Assembly (NCBI RefSeq): GCF_020832205.1
Contig: NZ_JAFIFD010000038.1
Coordinates: forward strand, 1 to 64,000
DNA: 64,000 nt
Source: Exiguobacterium sp.
GTDB lineage: Bacteria > Bacillota > Bacilli > Exiguobacteriales > Exiguobacteriaceae
Direction: 5' to 3'
Part shown: one piece after another, positions 16,887-25,335 of the stretch
Position numbering within the stretch: the stretch's first letter is position 1
How the letters are laid out: each line of letters opens with the position of its first letter
The notes under the pieces: generated by a model
The model's input: the letters and a program-made list of their open reading frames with translations, nothing else
Database searches by the model: none
What the model was told of the DNA's origin: nothing
Translations under genes and position numbers: made by a program

Positions 16887-16908
16887 AACACGTTCGATGT
16901 CTTTTTTT
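16870..16908. terminator. Bidirectional terminator overlapping DUF3817 stop
   Basis: Stem AAAAGACATCGAAC (16870-16883) with 16892-16905, then TTT. The stem begins inside the coding sequence. Confidence 0.85.
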
Positions 16909-16910
16909 GT

Positions 16911-18176
16911 TCATTGATGGGCGGACGCACTTTCAGATTCCACGAGGACGACGGCCTTCTCCGCAGCGATGTCATGGCGAATCCGATGCATCGCGATCAA
17001 CGTGAGCGACAGTAGGCAGATCATGCAAATCGTATACAGGGATGCGGTCGATAACCACTCACTGAGCGCACCGAATAACACAAACCCGAGCGGTGTGATG
17101 CCCAAGGCGAGTGATTCGAGAACCCCCATGACGCGACCGAGATAACTCGGTTCCGTGTTCGTCTGTAAAAACAGCTGGATCGGAATATTGACGCGGAGAA
17201 TGAAAAATCCGCTCAGCAAGGCGAACCCTGTCAGGAAGACGATGGCCGGTGTGACCGAGAAGTCGAAATAAAGCGGGATGGCCGGGGCGATGAACAGGCA
17301 ACTGGTGACGAGGAGAGCCGTCCGCGTCGTCGCTAAACGATATTTGATTCGAAATACCGGTAACGCATGGGTGAGTGAGGCGACTAAGAAGCCGACGGCG
17401 AACATGCTTTCTAAAAAACCGAACTGCAAAGGACTGACTCCGATTTCTTGTAATGCGGCAATCGGGAATAGTACTTCTGAAGCGACGAAAAAGAAGTTGA
17501 GGAACGCCGCCAGAACGGTCAACGTCCACAGAATTCGTTGTCGCTTCAAATACCGAAAGCCGGAACGGACGTCGTCCCATGTCGATTGATCGGTAGGGAC
17601 ATGTTCATAAGCTCGGAACGCGAGGCGGGTGGCGAACAAGGCGGCAATGATGAACAAGAAGGAAGAGCTGAACAGGAATGCGGAGACAGGTAGCAACGTG
17701 AACAACGCGCCGGCTAAAAGTGGCGTACCGATGCTCGAGACGGAGATGATGCTCTGAATGAGTGAGTTTGCGCGTTGGAGTCCGTCTTCGTCGAACAAGA
17801 GTGGGATCGAACTGTTCAGCGTGACAGACAAGAAAGTGGAGACGATAGAAAGCAGACATGTAATAATCAAGAAAGCAGGAACACCGAACGTCCAGACAAG
17901 ACTTGCGAGCCCGGCCAAGAAAAACAGCAGACCGTTCAGTGATTCCATCGTAATGATGACGCGCTTGCGGTTCAATTTGTCGGCATACGCGCCGGCAAAC
18001 GGGGAAAGTAAGACACGCGGCAACGTTCCTGCGAGTAAGACGAGGGCGAACTGAAGCCCTGACCCTGACGTCGTGAGCACTGTCAATCCGGCGACAAACG
18101 TGAACAAGCTTGAGGCGAACAGTGACATGAACTTTCCGAGCAACAATACATACAAATTTGATGATGTGGTCGTCAT
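16911..18176 (-). CDS. MFS exporter (MFS_3/macrolide-efflux type)
   Basis: 421 residues, 12 predicted helices. GAYADKLNRKRVII (near residue 62) is the loop 2-3 motif; a long central loop near 195-205 (TDQSTWDDVRSGFRYLKRQ) is typical of the MefA/EntS-like group. AAAGGAGAA precedes ATG 18176. Divergent from an XRE-TPR regulator across 111 bp that carries two copies of a 19-bp operator, so it is probably the regulated target. Substrate unknown: drug, peptide or siderophore. Confidence 0.87.
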   Translation of the reverse strand: MTTTSSNLYVLLLGKFMSLFASSLFTFVAGLTVLTTSGSGLQFALVLLAGTLPRVLLSPFAGAYADKLNRKRVIITMESLNGLLFFLAGLASLVWTFGVPAFLIITCLLSIVSTFLSVTLNSSIPLLFDEDGLQRANSLIQSIISVSSIGTPLLAGALFTLLPVSAFLFSSSFLFIIAALFATRLAFRAYEHVPTDQSTWDDVRSGFRYLKRQRILWTLTVLAAFLNFFFVASEVLFPIAALQEIGVSPLQFGFLESMFAVGFLVASLTHALPVFRIKYRLATTRTALLVTSCLFIAPAIPLYFDFSVTPAIVFLTGFALLSGFFILRVNIPIQLFLQTNTEPSYLGRVMGVLESLALGITPLGFVLFGALSEWLSTASLYTICMICLLSLTLIAMHRIRHDIAAEKAVVLVESESASAHQ

Positions 18177-18197
18177 ACCGATTCTCCTTTACTATTA

Positions 18198-18216
18198 AGT
18201 TCAACCTGATTTAACT
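18198..18216. promoter_or_regulatory. Operator copy 1, AGTTCAA-N5-TTTAACT
   Basis: Same 7+5+7 pattern as 18254-18272, imperfect dyad. Lies next to the MFS ribosome site (22 bp before its start). Confidence 0.6.
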
Positions 18217-18253
18217 TTATAGTAAACGATAGAAACCCGTTTGTATACAAAAA

Positions 18254-18272
18254 AGTTCAATTAAATTTAACT
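18254..18272. promoter_or_regulatory. Operator copy 2, AGTTCAA-N5-TTTAACT
   Basis: Identical arms and orientation to copy 1, centre-to-centre 56 bp. Lies 15 bp before the regulator start, overlapping its leader. Confidence 0.6.
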
Positions 18273-18287
18273 TTTGAGAGGTGCCTT

Positions 18288-19478
18288 ATGATTGGACAAC
18301 GTATTAAAGCGTTACGAAAAGAAAAAAAGTTGACCCAAAGTCAACTCGCCGAAGGGATCATCACGAAATCGATGCTCAGCATGATCGAGAATGGGAAAGC
18401 CGAGGCATCGATGCGCAGTCTTAGAGAGATTGCGAAACGTTTGGAGGTGCCAGTGCAGTCTCTGCTTGTCGATCCAAAAGAAGAAGAATTACAACGACTT
18501 GTGGAGGAAATCGAGTATGCTCAATTAAGTCTCAACCCTTGGACGGAAGAAGCGACAATCGAGGCGCTAGAAGCCTATATATCGACAGAAATGAATTCGG
18601 TGTGGCAAGGAAAAGCGTTCGTGATCATAGGTGACAACATGGAGCACGACAAGAATCGTGATAAGTTGCTGTCCTACTATGATCGGGCCATTTCGATATT
18701 TGAGCGGCTTGGTGAAAAGAGTGAGCTAGTGATGGCGCTCATTGGGAAAGCCTATTACTATATCCTCTGGAATCAGTTTGACGAAGCGAGCGCGCAGATC
18801 GAACAAATGGAGCTTATGGACGTTCGGAATATGTCATCGAGGACACGGACGGAATATAGCATGCTTCTCGTCATGAAGGAACTGACGTATGATGGGAATC
18901 TTCAAGGTGCCATCGGTCATTTAGACGGCGCTTTGAGACATATGCATCAAACTCGGACGTATTATCGAGCTGACGATGTTCATCGAACGATTGCGCTATG
19001 TTCGTTGTATCTTAAAGACGAACAACGCATCAACGAGGCAGTTTTAAAAGCGAGGCAGTATATTCAGTTCACGGACGATCACGTGGCGAAAGTACGCCTG
19101 ACATTGTCGGAAGCACTATACGCGATTCATTATCGACGTGTCGAACAACTTGGGCATCACATTCAAGAGATGGAGCGGTTGTTAGCCGATGACTATACGT
19201 TTGTCGCTGCGATTGAAATGTCCAAAGGTGTTTATCATGCGATGAAAGGAAATAAAGAATCTGGAGATGCTGCATTCGATTCTTTATGGAACGGTATGGA
19301 TGGTTGGAAGTCGCATAGCTTGATTGATCAGGCCGTCTACTTTGAGGGTGTATTGATTGGGGCTAGCTATGGATGCGGGATTGATTTGGTACCGTCTATC
19401 CAGGAAGCTGTCGAGAAGTTTCCGAACGGGTTTTATCGGACACATTTGACCGATTTGCTACAAAAAATCAAGGGCTGA
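18288..19478 (+). CDS. XRE-family regulator with TPR-like C-terminal domain
   Basis: 396 residues. Residues 1-62 are an XRE helix-turn-helix (LTQSQLAEGIITKSMLSMIENG). The remaining 330 residues are helical repeats resembling tetratricopeptides (LVMALIGKAYYYILWNQFDEA, near residue 148). This is the layout of RNPP/PlcR/Rgg peptide-responsive regulators. GAGAGGTG precedes ATG 18288. Divergent MFS gene and repeated operators between them suggest that it controls the exporter and itself. No small peptide gene is visible nearby, so peptide sensing is only a possibility. Confidence 0.85.
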   Translation: MIGQRIKALRKEKKLTQSQLAEGIITKSMLSMIENGKAEASMRSLREIAKRLEVPVQSLLVDPKEEELQRLVEEIEYAQLSLNPWTEEATIEALEAYISTEMNSVWQGKAFVIIGDNMEHDKNRDKLLSYYDRAISIFERLGEKSELVMALIGKAYYYILWNQFDEASAQIEQMELMDVRNMSSRTRTEYSMLLVMKELTYDGNLQGAIGHLDGALRHMHQTRTYYRADDVHRTIALCSLYLKDEQRINEAVLKARQYIQFTDDHVAKVRLTLSEALYAIHYRRVEQLGHHIQEMERLLADDYTFVAAIEMSKGVYHAMKGNKESGDAAFDSLWNGMDGWKSHSLIDQAVYFEGVLIGASYGCGIDLVPSIQEAVEKFPNGFYRTHLTDLLQKIKG

Positions 19479-19492
19479 CGCATCAGCCCTTG
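19469..19492 (-). terminator. Palindrome containing both stop codons
   Basis: Stem 19469-19478/19483-19492 with a 4-nt loop. The plus-strand stop (19476-19478) and the minus-strand stop (19483-19485) both lie in the stem. The minus strand continues GATTTTTTG, so it terminates the S66 peptidase gene within the regulator's coding sequence. Confidence 0.8.
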
Positions 19493-20490
19493 AACGTTTG
19501 TATGAGTGTGCCTTTCCCGTCTTCGACTTGAATCGAGGCGTGGGCACCGTTGACGAGCGTGAGTTGAGGCGGCACATGGCCGCAGTCGATGTCATAGATG
19601 ATCGGCACGTCGAGCATCGTCTGAAGTTCAGCGTAGACATCTTCGGCCGTATATCCTTGCACCGGTTGTTGTGCTTCGCTCCGTCCGAACAAAATACCGC
19701 TCGTGTGATCGAACCAACCGGCCCACTTCATTTGAAGGAGGGTCCGTTTGAGTGCGGGCACATCGAATTCAGCGTTCTCGAAGTACCAAAGGATCGGTTC
19801 GCCGTTCAATCGGTCCCGTTGAAACGAAGCGATGTCGCCATAAGGCGTCCCGATTGTATGCAAGAGGACATCGATACAGCCGCCGAGCAAGCGTCCGGTC
19901 GCTTCATTGCCGCCGATCGACTTCCATTCTGTCGTCTCGGTCAAATGATAGATGTGCGGACTTGGGTTTCCGTGTTGCCATTCTTTTTGATAGTGCTCAG
20001 AGGCACGTTGAATGACCGTCTCGCCTTCTTTTGCCGAGATGACGTCGAGCCAGCGTGAACTCGTCTCGTCCCATTCCTCACCGCGAAGATCGACGAGATT
20101 CGTCCCGTGCGCGGAGGCAATTCCGGTCTTTAGCGTATAGACGAACAAAAACAAACTGACATCGGAATAACCGAGCATCCACTTGGCGGGCAGCCTATCC
20201 CAGTCGATTTGGTCTAAAATTTCAATCAAGAGTGTCCCGCCCCATGGCGGGATAATCAAATCAATCGCTTCGTCTTGAAATAATGCCGTCAACTCACGGG
20301 CTCGGACGTCCGCCGGCGCCGACTTCGCGTTTGACTGCGTCCAGCTCGACGGCTGGAAGCGTAACGTGAAACCACGACGCGAGAACGTCTTCTCCGCTTC
20401 ATGCAGTAAGTGGTGGAGTTCGGTCGGGATGCCGGACGACGGTGCGGTGACACCGACCGTTCTGCCGGTTAATTGTGGATAGTGAATCAT
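19483..20490 (-). CDS. S66 family peptidase (LD-carboxypeptidase/MccF-like)
   Basis: 335 residues. GVTAPSSG near the N-terminus and the nucleophile elbow GYSD (Ser109) are S66 marks; WYFENAE near 230 and CGHVPPQLTLVNG near 306 supply the Glu and His of the Ser-Glu-His triad. No signal peptide, so cytoplasmic: either LD-carboxypeptidase in cell-wall recycling or a microcin C7-immunity-like (MccF) peptidase. Sequence proportions look nearer MccF. Ribosome site GGAGG precedes ATG 20490. Confidence 0.85.
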   Translation of the reverse strand: MIHYPQLTGRTVGVTAPSSGIPTELHHLLHEAEKTFSRRGFTLRFQPSSWTQSNAKSAPADVRARELTALFQDEAIDLIIPPWGGTLLIEILDQIDWDRLPAKWMLGYSDVSLFLFVYTLKTGIASAHGTNLVDLRGEEWDETSSRWLDVISAKEGETVIQRASEHYQKEWQHGNPSPHIYHLTETTEWKSIGGNEATGRLLGGCIDVLLHTIGTPYGDIASFQRDRLNGEPILWYFENAEFDVPALKRTLLQMKWAGWFDHTSGILFGRSEAQQPVQGYTAEDVYAELQTMLDVPIIYDIDCGHVPPQLTLVNGAHASIQVEDGKGTLIQTFKG

Positions 20491-20554
20491 GCGAGCCTCC
20501 TGTGGATAAGTAGTGGGATTAAGTGTGGAATCGGGTTATCCACATGTGGACAAG

Positions 20555-20881
20555 TCACTTTTGACGCATGTGCTCCGCATGGCGGATGCCCCACGCGTTC
20601 ATCGTCTCGAGTACCGGGATGAGCGTTTTCCCGTATTCGCTCAATCGATAGTCGACGCGAGGCGGGACTTCCGGATAGACGGTCCGAATGATGATGTCTT
20701 GCTCTTCTAAATCACGAAGCTGGGCAGTCAATATTTTTTGGCTAATGTTCGGCAGCGAACGCTTCAGCTCGCTGAACCGGAGTGTGTCGCCGTTGATAAG
20801 CGCGAGCAGGATCGAGTGTTTCCATTTCCCGGTGATCAGTTCGAGCGCCGTATCGACTTCGCAGCTTGATATTTTCGTCAC
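20555..20881 (-). CDS. HxlR/DUF24 regulator, CatR/YodB-like
   Basis: 108 residues from GTG 20881, chosen because GAAGGGGGG lies 5-14 bases upstream; an in-frame ATG further up would extend through the operator. HTH in LRFSELKRSLPNISQKILTAQLRDLE. Cys7 (VTKISSC) is in the position of the redox-sensing cysteine of YodB and CatR, which sense quinones and diamide. Divergent from a CatE-like dioxygenase gene, exactly the kind of target CatR controls in B. subtilis. A 20-bp dyad lies immediately upstream. Confidence 0.85.
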   Translation of the reverse strand: MTKISSCEVDTALELITGKWKHSILLALINGDTLRFSELKRSLPNISQKILTAQLRDLEEQDIIIRTVYPEVPPRVDYRLSEYGKTLIPVLETMNAWGIRHAEHMRQK

Positions 20882-20898
20882 GAGCTTCCCCCCTTCAC

Positions 20899-20918
20899 TA
20901 GTATCTTTTAAGTAACTA
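20899..20918. promoter_or_regulatory. Candidate HxlR/CatR operator dyad
   Basis: TAGT-AT-CTT-TT-AAG-TA-ACTA: 14 of 20 positions are symmetric. It sits between the two divergent genes, directly beyond the regulator's ribosome site. Confidence 0.5.
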
Positions 20919-20987
20919 TACCACCTTTTTGTGCCGTCTTCTGTCGATTTCACTTAACGGGTATACTGAAGATAGAGGTGAGAAAAC

Positions 20988-21788
20988 ATGAAGTTAACCA
21001 ATATCAAACTTGGCGCCGTCACGTTGCGCGTCAATGATTTAGAAACGATGAAAACGTTCTACGAACGCGTCATCGGAATGGCTGTGCTTGAAACGACAGT
21101 CGATCGCGTCACGCTCGGAACGAGTGAAATGGCGCTCGTCGTCTTACATGAAGTGAAAGGTGTTCGCCCGAATCTACGCACAGCCGGTTTGTTCCATATG
21201 GCGATTTTGTTGCCGGATCGCATCGAACTCGGGCGCATCCTCCGTCACTTGATCGAGCAACGGATCGAAGTCGGGCAAGGTGACCATTTGGTCAGTGAGG
21301 CGTTTTACTTGAGTGATCCGGAAGGTAATGGCATCGAACTGTACGCCGATCGCCCCCGCGAACAATGGGAATATGAAGCGAATGGACACGTAAAGATGGC
21401 GACGGATCCGGTCGAGTACGAATCGATGCTCGAAGCGGCAGCCGACCGACCGTTCAGCGGTTTACCGAACGGGACGACGATGGGACACGTCCACTTTAAA
21501 GTACGTTCCCTTGAAGCGGCGAAGTTATTCTATCAAACTCGCCTCGGTTTCACCGTGACGACTGATTCGTACCCGGGCGCGTTGTTCCTCGCGGCCGACG
21601 GCTATCATCACCATATCGGGACGAACGTATGGGCTCGTCCGAGTGAGCCGATGGGTGAAGAGGCCGGTCTAGAGGCGTGGACGTTGCTCGTCGACGCGGC
21701 GACGAACCGCGAACTTGGAGGAACGAACCCGGAATGGTCGCTCACCGACGAAGATGGAATCACGGTCAATATAAAAAGCGTGGACTGA
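20988..21788 (+). CDS. catE: VOC-family catechol 2,3-dioxygenase-like protein (CatE-like)
   Basis: 266 residues, two vicinal-oxygen-chelate halves (about 5-120 and 160-260). AILLPDRIELGRILRHLIEQ, DHLVSEAFYLSDPEGNGIELYADRPR (residues about 104-129) and GYHHHIGTNVWA closely follow B. subtilis CatE. Metal ligands would include His in GHVHFKV and in HHHIG. It should cleave catechols or destroy reactive quinone precursors. GAGGTGAG precedes ATG 20988; a -10 box TATACT lies at 20962-20967. Divergent CatR-like regulator. Confidence 0.82.
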   Translation: MKLTNIKLGAVTLRVNDLETMKTFYERVIGMAVLETTVDRVTLGTSEMALVVLHEVKGVRPNLRTAGLFHMAILLPDRIELGRILRHLIEQRIEVGQGDHLVSEAFYLSDPEGNGIELYADRPREQWEYEANGHVKMATDPVEYESMLEAAADRPFSGLPNGTTMGHVHFKVRSLEAAKLFYQTRLGFTVTTDSYPGALFLAADGYHHHIGTNVWARPSEPMGEEAGLEAWTLLVDAATNRELGGTNPEWSLTDEDGITVNIKSVD

Positions 21789-21802
21789 TGTCCGCGCTTT
21801 TT
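21773..21802. terminator. Bidirectional terminator overlapping both gene ends
   Basis: Stem 21773-21785/21790-21802 with one G-T pair, A/T-runs at both ends. It contains the catE stop and reaches into the exonuclease stop. Confidence 0.85.
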
Positions 21803-22793
21803 AGCGTGCTGAAATTTTCTTTTGACTCGAATCAAACGAGAGACGAATACCGCGTTTTTGATACGCTTGTTCGACTCGTTTTGAATTGATGCTGAGCTCG
21901 AGATGAGCCAGCTTCAAATGTTCGAGTTCTGGCACCGTGACATCGAGACGGACGAGCTCCATGTTGCGCTCGGCTTTCTTGCGGGTGCGTCTCAAGTTAC
22001 GGGGCACTTCCTCTGACGTCAGTGCCGCGATCGTTTCATTGATTTGTTGTCGCTTGTCGCCTTTGACGCTGAGCGCGGTATACAATTTCTCGAGCGAACC
22101 AAATCGCTTGATCAACTGTACCGACTGACTCTCGTCAAGTCCCGCCACAGGCGGAATCCCGTCGGAACGGTCCCCGGTCAACGCTTTGACGGCGGAGAGT
22201 TGTTTTGGCTTCAAGCCTTCATAGAGTGCTGCAATTTCTTCCGGACGAATTTCGAGATGTCGCTTGAGCGGAAGCGGACGGTTGTCTTTAATGTCACAAC
22301 GCGCCTGCATTTGTTGCAGTTCTTGTGTCTGAAGCCAGACGGTGATGCGTGGGCTCACGAGCTGAAGTAAATCTTTATCCTTCGTCATGATGACGACAGG
22401 AGCACTGCAGCTGAACTTCCGAGCGATGTGGGCAATCAAATCTTCACCTTCATACCCTTCTACTTGATATTGCGGGATTCCGCTCTCTTCAAGGAGTTGG
22501 CGCATGAGTTCCATTTGAGCCTTCAACTCGGGTGGGGTTTGGCGACGACGGCGTTTATAGCCTGGATATAGCTCTCGACGCCATAATGTTTCACGTGAGA
22601 CGTCCCACACGACGACAAAATGGGTTGGACGATGTCTGCGTAGAATCGTCCGGATGAGGCCAGTCATTCCGATGACGGCACTCCGATCGTTTTTAGATAC
22701 CTCGCGTCCTTTTTTCGTTCGGCTCGCGGCGGCACCGTAATAGGCACTGGCCAGCATGGAGTTACCGTCAATTAAAAATAGTTTACGTTCCAT
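21801..22793 (-). CDS. 5'-3' exonuclease (PolA N-domain-like, YpcP)
   Basis: 330 residues. LFLIDGNSMLASAYYG, VWDVSRETLWRRELYPGYK, YEGEDLIAH and TKDKDLLQLV are the metal-binding acidic motifs of the FEN-like domain, and TGDRSDGIPPVAG begins the helix-hairpin-helix DNA-binding part. Stand-alone relatives remove RNA primers and flaps. AAGAAGG with 6-nt spacing supports ATG 22793; the 12 residues upstream of it are not conserved-looking. Confidence 0.92.
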   Translation of the reverse strand: MERKLFLIDGNSMLASAYYGAAASRTKKGREVSKNDRSAVIGMTGLIRTILRRHRPTHFVVVWDVSRETLWRRELYPGYKRRRRQTPPELKAQMELMRQLLEESGIPQYQVEGYEGEDLIAHIARKFSCSAPVVIMTKDKDLLQLVSPRITVWLQTQELQQMQARCDIKDNRPLPLKRHLEIRPEEIAALYEGLKPKQLSAVKALTGDRSDGIPPVAGLDESQSVQLIKRFGSLEKLYTALSVKGDKRQQINETIAALTSEEVPRNLRRTRKKAERNMELVRLDVTVPELEHLKLAHLELSINSKRVEQAYQKRGIRLSFDSSQKKISAR

Positions 22794-22944
22794 GCGTAAC
22801 CTTCTTTCTGTAGTTGTTGGACCGAACAATCATGAATAGTTCGGTGATGTTGTGTCAATGAGTGACACGCACTCAAATAAGCAACATATGTGCAGTATAT
22901 CACGACAACGCTTGAAAATATAGCGACAGTTCTGAGTACATAAG

Positions 22945-22975
22945 AAAAGCCTGCCCCGGTCGAGACGGGCAGGCT
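22945..22975 (-). terminator. Terminator of CNNM/CBS gene
   Basis: Stem AGCCTGCCC (22948-22956) with 22967-22975, followed on the minus strand by TTTT. Confidence 0.75.
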
Positions 22976-22986
22976 AGCGGAATGAG

Positions 22987-24342
22987 TCAGTTGACTTCGG
23001 GTTGAATGTCGTCTTTATGGGCTAGAATCAAATCGACGAAAACGATCCGATGATTGTCTACCTCACGAACGATCAATTCATGGTCACCTTGTAACGTGAA
23101 CCGTTCGCCGGTCCGGGCGTTCGCTTTTTGTGACAAGACAAAACCGCCGATCGTATCGACGTCGTCTTCGATTTCGATACCGAAACGCTCTTCAATTTCT
23201 TGGGTGAGAACGAGACCTGACAACCGGTAATGTCCTGGTGAAATTTCCGTAATCTCGGCTTGCTCATCCCGGTCAAACTCGTCCCGAATCTCACCGACGA
23301 TCTCTTCGAGAATGTCTTCAATGGTGAGCAGTCCGGCTGTTCCGCCATACTCGTCGATGACAAGACACATCATCGTGCGAGCGTTCTGCATCTTCACCAT
23401 CGCTTCTTGGAGCGGTGTGAACTCGGTGACGAGCGGTAACTGATGGATGAACGACTCGAACGGGGCGTCACTGTTCGTAAGTTGTGCCGTGAACAGTTGC
23501 TTGGCGTTGACAAAGCCGAGCACGTCATCGCGATCGCCGTCACGGGTGACGGGATAACGCGTGTACTGGTGTTCTTGGACGGTTGCGATAATCGATTCGA
23601 TTGAATCTTCCTCATCAATCGTCACCATATTCATACGGGGTACCATCGCATCCTTGGCAATCCGTTCATCGAACGAGAAGATGTTCTGAACGTACGCGAG
23701 CTCGTTCTCATTGATTTCTCCGCTCTTGAAGCTCTCTGTCATGATGATTTTCAGTTCTTCTTCCGAGTGGGCCGTCTCTTGGGCCGTCGTCTGTACACCG
23801 AACAAGCGAAGTGTGAGACGGGCCAGGCTGTTCAATACGCGAATGAACGGATACATCAATTTCGTGAACGCATAGAGCGGTCGGGCGACGAGAAGCGTCA
23901 ATTTTTCCGCCTCATGCACGGCGAGCGTCTTCGGCACGAGTTCACCGATGACGACGTGCAAGAAAGCGATCAGCAGAAAGGCGAGTAAGAACGAGAAAAT
24001 CGTGGAGACCGTCGGCGAGACGTTTAACAAATTGACGAGCGGTTCCATCATTCCTTCGATTTGATCGGCACCAATCCAACCGAGTCCAAGTGCCGAGAGC
24101 GTGATGCCAAACTGTGAAGCGGAAAGTGAGTCATCTAAATTTTCAATCACTTTTTTTGCGACGACTGCCCGTTTGTTTCCTTCGAGCACGAGCTGGTCGA
24201 GTCTTGCACTGCGTACTTTAACAATTGAAAATTCGGCCGCGACGAAAAATGCGGTCAAGAAGATGAGCAGGGCGACGATGAGTAAACTGAGTAACATGGG
24301 ACTGTCCAAAAATTCCCCCAAAAATCGGGGAGTCACCTCCAT
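22987..24342 (-). CDS. CNNM/CBS/CorC-domain membrane protein (YhdP/MpfA-like)
   Basis: 451 residues: DUF21/CNNM membrane domain with about four helices (residues 18-150), two CBS domains (about 215-335; AKDAMVPRMNMVTID, VLGFVNAKQLF, MMCLVIDEYGGTAGLLT) and a C-terminal CorC_HlyC domain (to 440). Relatives are magnesium exporters or magnesium-homeostasis proteins (MpfA). Start uncertain: ATG 24342 has no good ribosome site; a strong GGAGG lies just inside at 24336-24340, so translation may begin further in, for example at TTG or ATG near 24299-24310. No magnesium or manganese riboswitch seen upstream. Confidence 0.85.
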   Translation of the reverse strand: MEVTPRFLGEFLDSPMLLSLLIVALLIFLTAFFVAAEFSIVKVRSARLDQLVLEGNKRAVVAKKVIENLDDSLSASQFGITLSALGLGWIGADQIEGMMEPLVNLLNVSPTVSTIFSFLLAFLLIAFLHVVIGELVPKTLAVHEAEKLTLLVARPLYAFTKLMYPFIRVLNSLARLTLRLFGVQTTAQETAHSEEELKIIMTESFKSGEINENELAYVQNIFSFDERIAKDAMVPRMNMVTIDEEDSIESIIATVQEHQYTRYPVTRDGDRDDVLGFVNAKQLFTAQLTNSDAPFESFIHQLPLVTEFTPLQEAMVKMQNARTMMCLVIDEYGGTAGLLTIEDILEEIVGEIRDEFDRDEQAEITEISPGHYRLSGLVLTQEIEERFGIEIEDDVDTIGGFVLSQKANARTGERFTLQGDHELIVREVDNHRIVFVDLILAHKDDIQPEVN

Positions 24343-24498
24343 CAAAATAAGATTATATGTCGTTCAGACGATTCCTAAGAACGAATAGTTGGTTTCAGTA
24401 TAGTAGATTTGCCATAAATATTCAAAATAGAGGCCAAAAGGTTTCAGTAAGAAGGGAATGAGGAAACTACAAAACGAGAAGCTGAAGGAGGAAACGAC

Positions 24499-25296
24499 AT
24501 GGCCAACTATCCAGAATTAAAAGGAAAAGTCGCAGTTATTACCGGAAGTTCGAAAGGAATCGGTCGAGCGGTCGCTGAGCGTTATGCGAAAGAAGGCGTC
24601 AGCGTCGTCTTGAACTATCGCAGCAGTGAAGAAGAGATGAATGAAGTCATCCGTGGCATCGAAGAAGCCGGAGGAAAAGCCGTGGCGGTCAAAGGGGACG
24701 TCGCCGAGGAAGGCCTCGCCGAAAAAATGATTGAAACCGCCGTCTCGACATTTGGGAAGATGGATATCTTCGTCAATAACGCTGGTGTACAAGTCGAGGC
24801 GAAGACGCACGAGATGGAACTCGATAACTGGAAGAAAATCATCGATACGAATTTGACAGGCACGTTCCTTGGCGTGCGGGCCGCTTTGAAATATTTTGTC
24901 GAACATGAGATTCAAGGAAATATCATTAACATGTCGTCTGTCCATGAAGTCATTCCACGCCCAGGTTATACGCATTACGCGGCGAGCAAAGGCGGCGTCA
25001 AGATGTTCACGAAATCGGTCGCGCTCGAATATGCCCCGAATAAGATTCGCGTCAATGCGATCGCCCCGGGTGCCATCGATACACCAATCAATGAAGAGAC
25101 GATGCGTGATCCGAAAGAGAAAGAAGGGCTTGAGGCGCTCATCCCGACGCATGAGATCGGTCGTCCCGAACAAATTTCGGCAGTGGCCGCATGGCTCGCT
25201 TCGGATGAATCGTCTTACGTGACCGGTACGACAATCTTTGCGGACGGTGGTTTATCGCTCTATCCCTCATTCGGTCCAGAAAATAAAGTCCAATAA
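24499..25296 (+). CDS. gdh: Glucose 1-dehydrogenase (SDR family)
   Basis: 265 residues, classical short-chain dehydrogenase: TGSSKGIG cofactor loop (residues 16-23), NNAG, catalytic Ser in NMSSVHE, YAASKGG (Tyr-Lys pair) and the C-terminal EIGRPEQISAVAAWLASDES typical of Bacillus glucose dehydrogenases. GAAGGAGGAAACGAC precedes the ATG. Oxidises beta-D-glucose to gluconolactone with NAD(P); related SDRs with other sugar or alcohol substrates cannot be excluded. Monocistronic. Confidence 0.88.
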   Translation: MANYPELKGKVAVITGSSKGIGRAVAERYAKEGVSVVLNYRSSEEEMNEVIRGIEEAGGKAVAVKGDVAEEGLAEKMIETAVSTFGKMDIFVNNAGVQVEAKTHEMELDNWKKIIDTNLTGTFLGVRAALKYFVEHEIQGNIINMSSVHEVIPRPGYTHYAASKGGVKMFTKSVALEYAPNKIRVNAIAPGAIDTPINEETMRDPKEKEGLEALIPTHEIGRPEQISAVAAWLASDESSYVTGTTIFADGGLSLYPSFGPENKVQ

Positions 25297-25297
25297 T

Positions 25298-25333
25298 AAA
25301 AGGGATGATTCGCGCAGGCGAGTCATCCCTTTT
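25298..25333. terminator. Bidirectional terminator
   Basis: Stem AAAAGGGATGA (25298-25308) with 25323-25333 plus a further inner stem. Serves gdh and the convergent histidine kinase. Confidence 0.85.
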
Positions 25334-25335
25334 GT

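Noticed and set aside
24343-24498. Magnesium or manganese riboswitch before the CNNM gene
   Set aside because: No ykkC, M-box or yybP-ykoY core pattern could be seen.
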